Positions 1 to 10,704 of a stretch of DNA of 64,000 bases are shown in pieces; position 1 is the stretch's first letter; each line of letters opens with the position of its first letter. The DNA is from Cepaea nemoralis (taxonomy: Eukaryota > Mollusca > Gastropoda > Stylommatophora > Helicidae): contig JACEFZ010016150.1 of NCBI GenBank assembly GCA_014155875.1, positions 193,814 through 257,813 of the forward strand, given 5' to 3'. The notes beneath the pieces are model-generated. The model was given only the letters and a program-made list of their open reading frames with translations. It did not search any database and was not told the origin of the DNA. The position numbers were made by a program, and so were the translations under genes.

Positions 1-812
1 ATCCAGACTTTTTACCCGTCAAAGCCGGAGCACCGCCGGTGCATACACTGTCCAATTTGGTTCATTCTGTGTTGTTTTTCTCTACAAACAACTTCAGCGT
101 TTCAAACAGATCAGTCCCTGTGGTAGTTGCATGCATCGATTCAAGTCCTAGAAGTTCTTCAATGACTTAAAAATTATCGTTTATTGCTCGAACAAAAACT
201 TCGACCTGAGCTCTGTCAGAAATGTCAGTGGATTCATCCATTGCCAATGAAAATTTTTTTTCAATTTTTTATATATGCTGCTACTTGACGATCAACATCA
301 TTGGCTAATTCTTCAACTCGCCTGGCCATATAATTATTAGACAAAGAAATCTGATCAAATTTTGTTTCACACTTTTTATTGCCAAGCGTTCTAGCAGCAG
401 TTTTAAGGGATGACTTGATTATTTCTTCTGCATCGGTGAACGGCTTCTTTTTGCGAGCCAACAGAAGAGCGATTTCCTGCGATGCAACAACAGCACTCTT
501 GCTCTGTTCATTAGCCTTGGTGAAAAATGACTGCTGCCTGGTCAGAGAACTTTCTTTTTTAGTTGTGAAATCTATTCTTAAATCCGAATTGATCGGATAT
601 TGAGCATTTATGTCTGAATGTGTGGTCGTGAAGTGTCGTTCCAGATTAAATTGTTTTATAACAGAAACATAAAATCCGCAAGTTAAGCAAACTGGCGTTC
701 CACTACGGCTAGGCATAAACATAAATTTCTCCATCCAATAGTCGTCTAATTCACGACAAGCAACGTCTTCAAATTTTCGCTTTTTACGATTGTTTGATTT
801 TAGATTTTCCAC
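1..812 (-). pseudogene. hAT-type transposase, N-terminal part, broken and cut by window edge
   Basis: The open part (812 down to 261) encodes 183 residues with a BED/C2H2-like finger near residues 42-66 (C-L-T-C-G-F, then H-F-T-T-T-H), as in the ZBED5/GTF2IRD2-like hAT proteins. After about position 265 the frame shifts: the next frame reads AMDESTDISDRAQVEVFVRA, typical of the start of the hAT catalytic domain in this family, and contains stops near 170 and 70. The protein would normally bind the element ends and catalyse cut-and-paste transposition. The rest of the catalytic domain lies left of the window. The frameshift and stops indicate a dead copy. Family assignment comes from recalled resemblance, not a search. 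Confidence 0.7.
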
Positions 813-1178
813 ACACGTGTTTAAAGGCTTTAACGGTACAGTTTTATTTGAAAAGAAAATCTAATTTCAACACAATATTACCGACTCTGCTAAACAGTTG
901 TAACAGACGACAACATGGCTCCTTGCGCACTCTGATTGGTCGACAAGGCTGGGATATGGGAACTTCATAACGTTTCGTTGTGAACGGAACAGGCGCATTC
1001 GATAATATCTGAGCATAACAACCACGAGCAGAGTAAATTATCGCACGCTGACTGGGCGCTCTTGGTGCATTTTTGAAATTATTAAAATATATTATATTAA
1101 ATATCGAGGCCTCGCGTTCCACTTTCTGACAGCTGGCGGGCCACAAGTGGCCCGCGGGCCGTGGTTTGGGAACCGCTG
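1..1178 (-). mobile_element. hAT DNA transposon remnant with 5' terminal repeat
   Basis: Read on the minus strand, the element begins at 1178 with CAGCGGTTCCCAAACC, a classic hAT terminal motif, followed by GC-rich sequence (cggcccgcgggccacttg) and then the transposase start about 365 bp inside. The 8 bases outside the end (1179-1186, ctctagac) fit a hAT 8-bp target duplication, but the other end is outside the window so the duplication cannot be confirmed. Confidence 0.7.
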
Positions 1179-1186
1179 CTCTAGAC

Positions 1187-1711
1187 ACTCTCCTTCTAAG
1201 GTAATGGAGTCTATCCATCCATGAGTAGGTTTCTTTCACAACAATTTTGACAGAGCTGAGGCTTTACGGCCTACTCTTTGCCATTTCCAACAGCCGTGCA
1301 ATTTCTAATGTCTATAACATGCACACGGAAATTGCACTTATCTGAGAGGGCTAATTACCCGATCTTACAATTCACGAGATCATGGGGACATATGCAGTCA
1401 TTAGATGCCAAAGTTTCACATAAAATGCCCCAGCTCTCTGTTGAGATCCAACCCGATGCCTTCTGAGTCAGAGGCAGACAGAGAAACTTCTTCGCCATGG
1501 TGGTCCTCGCTGGGGCTTCAACAATGAGAGGAAACAGAAAAACGGAACTCACGTCTCCAAGATAGTGTAGCTTTGTTAAACTCCAAGATAGTGTAGCTTT
1601 GTTAAACTCCAAGCTGGACCTTTCAGGTGACTTGATGTCTGACCTCCTTTAGCCCATATGATTGCTCATATGTCTGTCTCTCTGACTGACTTCCAGTTTT
1701 TCTGTCTGTAT
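1187..1711. other. unassigned spacer
   Basis: No convincing coding sequence or known repeat is seen. There is a short direct duplication of about 27 bp (ctccaagatagtgtagcttt) at 1554-1608. Confidence 0.4.
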
Positions 1712-1720
1712 GCGCGCGCG

Positions 1721-1765
<45 letters not shown>

Positions 1766-1770
1766 GCGCT
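1712..1770. repeat. (CA)n flanked by alternating GC blocks
   Basis: A CA dinucleotide run lies between GCGCGCGC on the left and CGCGCGC on the right. The whole block alternates purine and pyrimidine, a sequence type able to adopt Z-DNA. Confidence 0.9.
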
Positions 1771-2399
1771 TGTGTGTAACGCAGATTCTGACTCAATTGT
1801 GACGTCATACACGTGATATTTCGACCACATTTTAAAAGTCTTCGTCATAAAACAACACACACGCCGTGTCGGAAGTAGAGATGTTGACACAGGAAATACT
1901 GCAGAGAACACGGGGCATCAGAAAACACACGCAACTACTAAATACGACTACACACGACGTGACCGACAGCAAAGTCAGCAGTGCTTATCTAGATAATTAA
2001 TGAATCAACAAAGTCAGGTAAATATTGGGGTCTGATAAACGGATATCGGGCTGGAGTCGACCTCAGGTGGTTGGGTATGTAGATGGCAGGTGGTTGGGTA
2101 CGTGTCAATACTGCGACTGATTGTAGAGCGTGACAGTAATGACGTGCTTATGTAGGTGATTTGTCGGGTTTCTGTTACTTCTGAATAAATAAATACAGTA
2201 TTGACAGCTGTGTTACTGCTAAATTAATAAATACAGTACTGACAGCTTTGTTCTTTCTTAGTGTTTGGTGTTCTCACTTTGAACTCAAGCGTAGTCCTTA
2301 TACGTGCAGCTACTTGTAGTGCACCTGTGCTGTTTTTGTCTAACTGTGATAAACTGACATTGTAGACTAGTAATAAAATGAAGATATTGTGGACAAGGC
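1771..2399. other. unassigned spacer with a short direct repeat
   Basis: No gene recognised. Two near-identical copies of taaataaatacagtaYtgac lie at about 2180-2210 and 2221-2245. A (GGTGGTTGGGTA)-like duplication sits near 2066-2101. Confidence 0.4.
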
Positions 2400-2775
2400 A
2401 GAGGAGGAGGAGGAGGAGGAGGAGGAGGAGGAGAAGGAAGAAAAGAAGAAGAGAAGAAGAAGAAGAAGAAGAAGAAGAAGAAGAAGAAGAAGAAGAAGAA
2501 GAAGAAGAAGAAGAAGAAGAAGAAAAGAAACAGAAGGGGATGTATGTATGATTGTATGTATGTAGGTGGGTAGATATGTAGGTAAGTTTTGAAGGTAGGT
2601 AGGAAGGAATGTATGTATGTGTATATAAGTGTGTATGTATGTATTTGTGTGTGCGTGTGAGAGAAAGAGACAGAGAGGAGAGATAGAGAGAAAGAGATTG
2701 AGAGGAGAAAGAAAAACGCAATAGTCAGATAAAGAAAAAGAGATATAAAGAGGAGAGATAGACAGAAAGACACAC

Positions 2776-2843
<68 letters not shown>
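2400..2843. repeat. compound purine-rich microsatellites (AGG)n, (AAG)n, (GTAT)n, (GA)n
   Basis: In order: (AGG)n about 2400-2440, (AAG)n about 2449-2524, degenerate GTAT/GTAG about 2538-2650, and (GA)n about 2661-2843. Long open frames over this block on the minus strand are low-complexity by-products of the repeats. Confidence 0.9.
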
Positions 2844-2846
<3 letters not shown>

Positions 2847-3114
2847 AACAAAAACGAACAAGATAGAGAACACGAATCTACTGTCCGTTAACACAAACTA
2901 TTGACTTGGCGATGTCCAGTGTAGGGTCCAGCTTCGATGTCAAACACAACACAGACAAGGACATGAGCGACCTGCAGAAGATGTCCTCAAATCCTTCACT
3001 GCTGAATGACCCATCACCTAGGACCCAGGAATGATCCTCCTAATGCCGGTGCACTTCAAAATCACAGTAGAATAAACAATAATAAACAAATTACAACATC
3101 CCCAATTTCTGAAA

Positions 3115-3541
3115 CCCGGAGTACAACGAAAGGAGATGAAGCCTTGTTACAAACCTTTGAGAACAAAGTTTTAAGACGCATCTTTGGACCCATTAGGGAT
3201 ACACAAAGTGGAGAGTGGAACAGAAGTAATAAAGACATTTATGATCTGTTTAAGTCCCCGCTAATCACTGGTATCATGAAGGATAATATACCTCAATGGC
3301 TGGGGCATATAGAAAGAATGGAAGACAACAGGGTAACAAAACTCGCTTACACTCAGGAAATAAATTACCGCAGACCCCGAGGTAGACCAAGAAGACGGTA
3401 GAGAGATAATATATATACAGACCTACAAGCACTTGGAATCAACGACTGGTAAGAGAAGGTCAACCAGAGAGACGAATGGAGACGGATTGTATCGGCAGCA
3501 TAGAACCTCAATGGCTCAGAACGCTGAAGAAGAAGAAGAAT
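3115..3541 (+). pseudogene. non-LTR retrotransposon 3' end (ORF2 C-terminus), broken
   Basis: The frame reads through a typical LINE C-terminal region: FENKVLRRIFGPI, then SNKDIYDLFKSPLI, QWLGHIERMEDNRVTK and RRPRGRPRRR, followed by a stop at about 3400 and homologous sequence continuing in the same direction (LQALGINDW, RDEWRRIV) to a (GAA)n tail at 3526-3541. It is strongly 5' truncated, with no reverse transcriptase core. A second copy of the same 3' end lies reversed at 21783-21992. Clade not assigned. Confidence 0.75.
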
Positions 3542-3683
3542 TTCCATAAACGGCCTTGTTTTACAAGAAATTTCAATTGTTGTTTTTATGACATTAAGGC
3601 TCACACGCGCGTTAGAATTCAGCGAGGACACCGAAATAGATGTCAGAGGGTATGACAAGACATCCGAATAGTTGAGTGTTTCC

Positions 3684-4702
3684 TCTTCTTATAGTCCATG
3701 TCGTGGTGGCTTTGGTGATCATGTCTGTCCACAGCCTTCTGTCTCGTGTACTGCCAATCTTCTTATAGTCCATGCCGTGTGGCGTTGGTGATCATGTCTG
3801 TCCACAGCCTTCTGTCTCGTGTACTGCCAATCTTCTTATAGTCCATGCCGTGTGGCGTTGGTGATCATGTCTGTCCACAGCCTTCTGTCTCGTGTACTGT
3901 CAATCTTCTTATAGTCCATGCCGTGTGGCGTTGGTGATCATGTCTGTCCACAGCCTTCTGTCTCGTGTACTGCCAATCTTCTTATAGTCCATGCCGTGTG
4001 GCGTTGGTGATCATGTCTGTCCACAGCCTTCTGTCTCGTGTACTGCCAATCTTCTTATAGTCCATGCCGTGTGGCGTTGGTGATCATGTCTGTCCACCGC
4101 CTTCTGTCTCGGGTACTGCCAATCTTCTTATAGTCCATGCCGTGTGGCGTTGGTGATCATGTCTGTCCACAGCCTTCTGTCTCGTGTACTGCCAATCTTC
4201 TTATAGTCCATGCCGTGTGGCGTTGGTGATCATGTCTGTCCACAGCCTTCTGTCTCGGGTACTGCCAATCTTCTTATAGTCCATGCCGTGTGGCGTTGGT
4301 GATCATGTCTGTCCACCGCCTTCTGTCTCGGGTACTGCCAATCTTCTTATAGTCCATGCCGTGTGGCGTTGATGATCATGTCTGCCCACAACCTTCTGTC
4401 TCGTGTACTGCCAATCTTCTTACAGTCCTCGCCGTGTGGCGTTGGTGATCATGTCTGTCCACAACCTTCTGTCTCGTGTACTGCCAATCTTCTTATAGCC
4501 CATGCCGTGTGGTGTTGGTGATCATGTCTGCCCACAACCTTCTGTTTCGTGTACTGCCAATCTTCTTATAGTCTATGCCGTGTGGTGTTGGTGATCATGT
4601 CTGCCCACAACCTTCTGTCTCGTGTACTGCCAAGCCTCTTATAGTCCATGCTGTGTGGGGTTGGTGATCATGTCTGTCCACAGCCTCCTGACTCGTGTGC
4701 CT
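3684..4702. repeat. 73-bp tandem satellite, about 14 copies
   Basis: Units start cttcttatagtccatgccgt and repeat every 73 bp with few changes until 4702. Read on the minus strand the unit encodes D-R-R-L-W-T-D-M-I-T-N-A-T-R-H-G-M, which resembles the last residues of the RTE ORFs in this window (for example the ends near 27600 and 50390). The array therefore appears to be an amplified RTE 3' end; that origin is inference. Confidence 0.9.
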
Positions 4703-6030
4703 TATATGTGTGTCATTTCTGATATCCTGATACCGAAGTTCTCGATACCATGATGTCAAACTTTCTAGAATAGAATCTTCTCTCTTGTTCTCCCTCTGAC
4801 TCTCTTCTCTCCCTCCTCCCCCCAGCAGCATTCTAGCCTTCCCGTTCGTTGTGAGGACATACTCCAGCTTACTATACCTAGCCAGAGATCTACAGAAACG
4901 AGAGAAGCTGAGGGGCCTACACCCCCAGTATATTTATCATTTGTGCACCTTACAACATATCTTTTCTTTATCTCTTACAACGAACAGCAACGATAGAAGC
5001 TGGGGTTGAACACCCACAGTCTATCCATCAACTGAGCACCTTACACACCTATCTGTTCTTTATCTCTTACAATGAACAGCAACGATAGAAGATGGGGTTG
5101 ACACACATACAGTATATTCATCATCCGGGCTGTCTCTGATATTCACGTTTCATAATATCCATTATGGGATATGCACTCACACACAGCAAGCGAAAACCTG
5201 CGTATTACGCATCAGTACCACACAGTATCGTAATCTTGCTTCGCTGTGCCTACCCATATCATGTGTATTACCGGTGGTCTGATCGTATACAACCTCTATA
5301 ACACAATGCATTGTGTGATTTGATCCTATAATACGTGGTATAACAATCAACCCCAACGACCCTATTTCATAGGGAACAGTATGAGTGAAGCCTCGTACTT
5401 TTAGACCTTCTAATTCCAGCATTCCCCATGTGACATATCACAGGTTCAATACTGAACAACCCCTTCCCCTTATGTATGTATATACTTATATGAATGTTTG
5501 TTGATGTGTGTAGATGTATGTATGTGCGCTCAAACATATCAGTCCACCCAGACTTTAGGATTCTCTTGGTACACACATAAAGGAGCACATAAAATAAGTT
5601 TCGTTATAATATCATCATACTTAGATGCACAACTCATTGCCCTTTATCATTCGTCCAATATGGCCATCCCTTTACTGGCATCCACTCATGCATTGTACGG
5701 ACAACCACCGCGGCAATCCTTAGTTTTCACTCTGGGACCACCATCACATCTCCATTGCTTCCAGCTTCCCACCTTACTTTACTCCCCCACCCCCTTTTTT
5801 CCATGGCGCACTTCCACTTATTTACCTGGGATCTATACTGAACCTTTACCATCCCCTACCCCTACCCCAGCCCATATGACCCACAGACTTCCATGGCCGT
5901 CTATATAAGAGTATCCAGGTGAAATTTATGTTTGCATCACAGTCTGGGATTCTGAGATAAGCAGCAAAACATTTCTTCAAATTTTCATTTTCTCTTCATT
6001 GTTCTCGTTTTTTCATCTTTTCATTCTTCT
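4703..6030. other. unassigned spacer with one direct duplication
   Basis: No convincing coding exon. A direct repeat of about 65 bp (tctttatctcttacaaYgaa, then cagcaacgatagaagMtggg) occurs at about 4945-5010 and 5039-5103. The 136-residue open frame at 5498-5908 has no recognisable domain, and its Pro/Thr-rich composition follows pyrimidine-rich DNA. Confidence 0.4.
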
Positions 6031-6233
6031 CATCCCGTTCTTATGCCTTAATGTAGTCACTGGAGTGCCTTCCCCATGACTATACGTTGTGTTTTGTGTA
6101 TGTATTTGTTTGCTGATGAAGGCTAGTCGCCGCAACGTCCTGCGTTTTTCGTCATTTTCATTCTGTAAAGCTGCAATACTTTGTGTTATTGTATATTGTG
6201 TAAAGTCTCACAGCTTTACCGCAGTTCCACTCA
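6031..6233 (+). mobile_element. short dispersed repeat with hammerhead-ribozyme-like core (copy A)
   Basis: The repeat starts at catcccgttcttatg and runs through tgtatgtatttgtttg, a CTGATGA box (6113-6119), a small hairpin GGC-tagtc-GCC, GCAAC and GTC (6137-6139), then ttctgtaaagctgc, tgttattgtatattg and cagctttaccgcagttcc. The same order recurs at 40135-40444, 52406-52604 and 53931-54125. CTGATGA, stem II, G-A-A-A-C and GUC is the hammerhead order; here the second purine after stem II is C rather than A in every copy. It has no coding capacity. Association with Penelope-like elements or retrozymes is inference. Confidence 0.6.
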
Positions 6234-6345
6234 TTTTATTGATATCTTCAGTCACAGCACGTTTGTTGACCGGAGTATTGGTAGAATGTGATACCGGTCG
6301 TTTGCTGGCGAGTGTAGTTGTCTGGTTATAGAGCGGAAGTTCACT

Positions 6346-6346
6346 C

Positions 6347-6425
<79 letters not shown>

Positions 6426-6615
6426 GGCAGGCAGGCAGGCAGACAGACAGACAGACAGACAGACATACTACAACTGCAGATAGACAGGCAGGCAGACGTA
6501 CTACAATGGCAGACAGACATACTACAACTACAGACACAGCCATACTACAACTGTAGCCAGACAGACAGACAAACTACAACTGCAGAGAGACAGACTACAA
6601 CTGCAGACAGACTAC
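6346..6615. repeat. (CAGA)n microsatellite and degenerate flank
   Basis: Pure (CAGA)n from about 6346 to 6424, a (CAGG)n interruption, then (CAGA)n to 6465, followed by imperfect units with actacaactgcagacaga to about 6615. Confidence 0.9.
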
Positions 6616-7861
6616 AATAACTATAATATCCCATTGACATACAGTACAGTCATAAATCATTATTGCGCCACTCTCTGACGCCAGACACTTATACAATTGA
6701 TAAGCACTCAGATAAGAACCACTCGTTATCACTATGCCAGTTAAACGTGTTCAAGAATACAATGGCTCCTAACGCCAACAAGGACATTCCTTGGCGCCCG
6801 TTACTTGTGGCCGTTGATTGATGGTATCTGTTGTGAGTAAAGTTAACGCATGTTGCCAGTTCGCACTTGCCGACTTGATCTGTCTTTAGTTATGTCGGAC
6901 AAAAGAACATGGTATATTACGTTTCTCTGGATGTCATATCAGAGATATTTGAATTGTACAAGTGTTTGAACAAAAGACTGCTTCAAAATTAGATCTATCT
7001 AATAAACCACGTGGTTCAGTTACTTATTTGCTCCCTGCGTGTCCTTTGTTAGAATTTACTGTGGCTTTCAAATATTAGAATTTGGAACGCAATATTTGAG
7101 GTTGCTACTTTCGACAAGAAAGGGCGAGTACGAAGTGAAAGAAAAGATGTAATGCGACAGATTTAGGCGAGTAATGTAGGACTTTGATGTGTTCTTCAAA
7201 CCGCCGCATAACAATAAATATTGGCTCTGATTTGTGTGTGGGCTTATCAGTGACGGCAAATACAGATCATCGGCTCGGTTTAATTGTGTTCAGTTGTTTG
7301 TTCTCGTGCAGAAAACACCTCATCACACTGGACATTTGTCCGCGACTATACAACAGGATCAGTCACCCGAGACGCTCGCTAGGCAGACAGAATACCCTGC
7401 AGAAAGGGAGCAGGTACGATATTACCTGTCTCATTCACCACGCTGTATTTGTATTCTTTAATTAACTCAAGGTGGTCCCACAAACAGACGGGTATGTCAG
7501 TGCTTATTTTAGATTCGGGTGTGCTTCTGACTGCAACAGTTTCAGCATATGTCTCCATCGACGCCAGAAGTGCAAATATCGTGACACAATTCAGACATGT
7601 TATGTTGTTCATCTTGAACGCTATTTAACGTTTTTATTAAACTTTAATTTATGAAATAATATTTTCAACTAAATAAATCCCTTCATATTTCTACAAGTTC
7701 CTTCCTGGAGTCCGAATTAATGTTTGAGTACCTTATTTCAGAGACGTGCGGGCGATAGTTGGATATTGTAAACACAGAACTGGAAGAGGAAAGCTAGCGT
7801 GAAGTCCTGACATGTCACTAGCTGATGATGTTTAAACATGCTGGACTCGTGTTTCAAGTGT
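6616..7861. other. upstream region of the signal-peptide exon; no clear promoter elements
   Basis: This stretch precedes the first coding exon of the CCP gene and should hold its 5' UTR and promoter. I see no TATA box or other site I would defend. Small open frames at 7184-7465 and 7472-7654 have no recognisable domain. Confidence 0.3.
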
Positions 7862-7940
7862 ATGAGTTCGCGGAGTGGTCACCAGAAATTATGGATTATA
7901 GTTTGTGTTATTATACTGCAGTTCGTTCTGTCAACTCCTG
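7862..7940 (+). CDS. exon 1: signal peptide of a secreted ShKT/CCP protein
   Basis: The ATG at 7862 opens 26 codons plus one base: MSSRSGHQKLW, then the hydrophobic core IIVCVIILQFVLS and T-P. This is a textbook secretory signal peptide, with basic residues at positions 4 and 9 and a small-residue cleavage zone at the end. The exon stops at a strong donor, G|GTAAGT, in phase 1, the same phase as every downstream exon; joined to 25736 it gives P-V-D-A. The assignment to the downstream gene rests on phase, orientation and the absence of another candidate; the connecting intron would be about 17.8 kb, and undetected exons between them are possible. No transcript evidence is available here. Confidence 0.6.
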
Positions 7941-7964
7941 GTAAGTGATGGCGGACATACGTTC

Positions 7965-8336
7965 AGTTGTATGTTGTTGTTTCTCCCTGCTTTCTATACA
8001 GTTAATTGTTCATTCAGTTGTATGTAGCTGTTTCTCGTTCACTCAGCTGTATGTTGTTGTTTCCCCTTGCCTTCTGCATAGTTGTTTGTTCATTCAGTTG
8101 TATGTTGTTGTTTCCCCTTGCCTTCTGTATAGTTGTTTGTTCATTCAGTTGTATGTTGTTGTTTCCCAATGCTTTCTATTTAGTTAATTGGTCATTCAGT
8201 TGCACGTTGTTGCTTCCTTTTACTTTCTATATAATTAATTGTTCATTTGGTTGTATGTTGTTGTTTCCTCTTGTTTTCCGTATAGTTATTTGTTCATTCA
8301 GTTGTATGTTATTGTTTACTATTGCTTTCTATATTC
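7965..8336. repeat. 51-bp minisatellite, left segment
   Basis: Units of about 51 bp with cattcagttgtatgttgttg, tttccccttgctttctatat and agttaattgtt begin just after the exon 1 donor. The array is interrupted at 8337 by a LINE and resumes at about 10705. Confidence 0.85.
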
Positions 8337-8400
8337 ATTGGCACCTTTCCATCTTGACAGACGATAGTTTGGTACATTGTGCTTCAAAAAGGCTTAATAA

Positions 8401-8700
8401 CTACGATCCATGGCGGTGGCGAGTGTGGCTGGTAAGGCCAATTCTTGCTGCAAATGTTTGCCCACAGTAGGTGCATGTGAAAACATGGTCACTTCCACCA
8501 TTTTGCACCATCTTACGTCTCTCACGCTCTGTGTGTGCTTTATCTTCAATCATTTTCTCCTTTGTCTTTATTTCATTTCTGATAGTTGCCCTCCATGCAA
8601 CACTTTCAGCGGCGACGTGCTCCCATTGTGCATTATCAATGCCTGTATCAATCATGTCCCGCTTACACACATCTTTGTATCGTAGTAGAGGCCGACGCCT
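8401..8700 (-). CDS. LINE ORF2 C-terminus with C2H2-like finger, shifted frame
   Basis: This frame continues the reverse transcriptase ORF after a one-base shift: RRPLLRYKDVCKRDMIDTGI, WEHVAAESVAWRATIRN, then a terminal finger FTCTYCGQTFAARIGLTSH and TRHRHGS. The Cys-x2-Cys and His-x4-His spacing suggests a nucleic-acid-binding finger at the end of ORF2. The same tail is recognisable in the copies at 16556-16858 and 34109-34408, so it belongs to the family and is not a chance frame. Confidence 0.75.
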   Translation of the reverse strand, partial: RRRPLLRYKDVCKRDMIDTGIDNAQWEHVAAESVAWRATIRNEIKTKEKMIEDKAHTERERRKMVQNGGSDHVFTCTYCGQTFAARIGLTSHTRHRHGS

Positions 8701-10663
8701 GAGATCTCCTACCCGTCTGTAATTCACCAAAAAAGATGTCCTTTGGTATTCTACCATCATCCATCCTCCTAAGATGTCCTATCCATCTAAGTCTACGAAG
8801 ACTGAGCATGGAATACACCGTCACACAACCTGATTTTTCCAATACTTCAGTATTTGTGATTTTGTCTTGCCACTTAATACCAAGTATTCTTCGCAGACAC
8901 CGCATATGAAAGCTGTTTAAACGTTTCTCTTGGCGTGAGTAAGTCGTCCAGGTTTCACTGCCATAAAGAAGAGTACTAAGGACACAGGCTTGGTAGACAA
9001 GGACTTTTGTTTTGGCAGTAAGCTTCCTGTTCTCCCAGACTCTTTTTGCTAACATGTTCATTGTTGTTGCTGCCTTGCCAATCCCGATGTTGATTTCCTG
9101 ATCGAGGGATAATTTGCTATTTACCTCTGATCCTAGATATGTAAAATGGTCTACTATCTCCAGTTCGGCGTCATCAATAAAGATTGATGGTACACCATGT
9201 GCACCTTGTGACATAATCTGCGTCTTCTTTTTGTTAATTGTTAAACCAAATTCAGAACAAGCATTGGAGAATGAAGATAGTAGATGTTGTAATTCTTCCT
9301 CAGAGTGGGTCGTAATCGCAGCATCATCCGCAAAAAGCAACTCTCTGATTAGTACCCTGCTAATTTTGGTCTTGGCCTTCAATCTCTGAGCATTATAGAG
9401 GCCACCATCTGAGCGTGAGTGAATGTATATACCGTCATCCTGATCACGAAAGGCATATTTCAGTAGAAGTGAAAAGTATATCCCAAAGAGGGTGGGGGGT
9501 AGTACACAACCTTGCTTAACTCCACTCTTGATTTCAAACTCTTCTGAAGTTGAGCCATCAAACTTGATTATACCCTTCATGCCTGTGTGGAACGATTCCA
9601 CAATGGACAGAAGAGTTGGTGGGCAGCCAATCTTCTTTAGTGCTTTGAACAGACCCTCACGACTGACCAAATCGAACGCCTTTGTGAGATCGATGAAGGC
9701 AATAAACAGTGGCTGATTTTGTTCCCGGCATTTTTCTTGCATCTGTCGCAATGAGAATATCATATCAATGGTAGACCGGTTCTGACGGAAGCCGCACTGT
9801 GATTCGGGGTAGACTTGATCTCCCAGGACTTGAAGTCTGTGCAGGACAATTCTGGCAAATACTTTCCCAACAATACACAGAAGTGAGATACCCCTATAGT
9901 TGTTACAGTCGCTCCGATCTCCCTTGTTCTTGTACAGCGTTATGATGTTTGAATCTTTGAAATCCTGTGGGACTTGTCCTTCTCGCCAGCATAGCTCTAT
10001 TAGCTGGTGGATCTGTAGAGCGAGTGTGTCTTGCCCACTCCTGATCACCTCTATTGGAATCCCATCCTTACCTGGAGCCTTGCCAGATGCAAGCTCATTT
10101 ATAGCACACTTAACTTCTGTTATGGTGGGAAGTGTGTCCAGGTGGTCAAGAGTTGGCAGGGCCTCTATGGCGTTGAGGGCATCATCCGCTAGCTTGGTCT
10201 CACTTGAGTAAAGCTCTAAATAGTGCTCGACCCATCTATCCATCTGCTGTTTCTTATCAGTGATGATTTCTCCAGTCAAGGTTTTCAGCGGTGCACTTCT
10301 TTTGATCATTGGACCACAGGCTTTCTTTATCCCTTCATACATGCTTCTGTTGTTTCCCTTATCACTTGCGATTTGAATGGACTCACATAACTTGATCCAA
10401 TAGTCATTCGCACACTGCCTGGCAGCCTTTTGTACATCCTTCCTCGCTTGCTTCAGTTCACTCAGAGTGTTACGCGTTGGTCTTTCCTTGTTTCTTAAGA
10501 GAGCTATCTTCTTTTTATCAATCAAGGGCTGCAGTATCTGGCTGTTTGCTGCAAACCAGTCCTGCCTCTTATGATCCACAGTGCCGTAAACCCCTACCGC
10601 TGTTTTATAAATAATATTTATTATACCGCTATATAGTTTCCTTAAGTTTACTCCATTTATCAT
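8663..10663 (-). CDS. LINE reverse transcriptase ORF (5' truncated, one frameshift)
   Basis: 666 residues are open. Motifs in order: KAPGKDGIPIEVIRSG (about 195-210), FRQNRSTIDMIFSLRQMQ (about 290), FIDLTKAFDLVSREGL (motif A, about 325), SGVKQGCVLPPTLFG (motif B, about 383), LLFADDAAITTHSEEE (motif C with the FADD catalytic pair, about 440), INKKKTQIM and FTYLGSEV. It then runs through the usual C-terminal segment (LLYGSETWTTYSRQEKRL, RILGIKWQDKITNTEVLE). The product would reverse-transcribe its own RNA at a nicked target. Near 8690 a one-base shift moves the frame to the one reading VNYRRVGDLRRRPLLRYKD and on to 8401. The in-track start is internal, since homology extends upstream to about 10704. 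Clade not assigned. Confidence 0.85.
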   Translation of the reverse strand: MINGVNLRKLYSGIINIIYKTAVGVYGTVDHKRQDWFAANSQILQPLIDKKKIALLRNKERPTRNTLSELKQARKDVQKAARQCANDYWIKLCESIQIASDKGNNRSMYEGIKKACGPMIKRSAPLKTLTGEIITDKKQQMDRWVEHYLELYSSETKLADDALNAIEALPTLDHLDTLPTITEVKCAINELASGKAPGKDGIPIEVIRSGQDTLALQIHQLIELCWREGQVPQDFKDSNIITLYKNKGDRSDCNNYRGISLLCIVGKVFARIVLHRLQVLGDQVYPESQCGFRQNRSTIDMIFSLRQMQEKCREQNQPLFIAFIDLTKAFDLVSREGLFKALKKIGCPPTLLSIVESFHTGMKGIIKFDGSTSEEFEIKSGVKQGCVLPPTLFGIYFSLLLKYAFRDQDDGIYIHSRSDGGLYNAQRLKAKTKISRVLIRELLFADDAAITTHSEEELQHLLSSFSNACSEFGLTINKKKTQIMSQGAHGVPSIFIDDAELEIVDHFTYLGSEVNSKLSLDQEINIGIGKAATTMNMLAKRVWENRKLTAKTKVLVYQACVLSTLLYGSETWTTYSRQEKRLNSFHMRCLRRILGIKWQDKITNTEVLEKSGCVTVYSMLSLRRLRWIGHLRRMDDGRIPKDIFFGELQTGRRSQASASTTIQRCV

Positions 10664-10704
10664 TTACTATACAATTTTCTGATGTATCATTGAAAGCGTC
10701 TTCA

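Larger units (their letters stand above)
8337..10704 (-). mobile_element. 5'-truncated LINE, nearly open, inserted in a minisatellite
   Basis: Read on the minus strand the element runs from 10704 (FEDAFNDTSEN), through the reverse transcriptase and a C-terminal finger, to a 3' UTR that ends at the dispersed motif near 8337-8400. Short 5'-truncated copies of the same 3' end occur at 16494-17155, 20519-20603, 31630-31713 and 34109-34425. The endonuclease domain is missing, so this copy was truncated during insertion. Minisatellite units of the same 51-bp family flank both sides. Confidence 0.85.

Noticed and set aside
5498..5908. 136-codon open frame
   Set aside because: No domain, Pro/Thr-rich from pyrimidine-rich DNA, overlaps nothing with exon signals.
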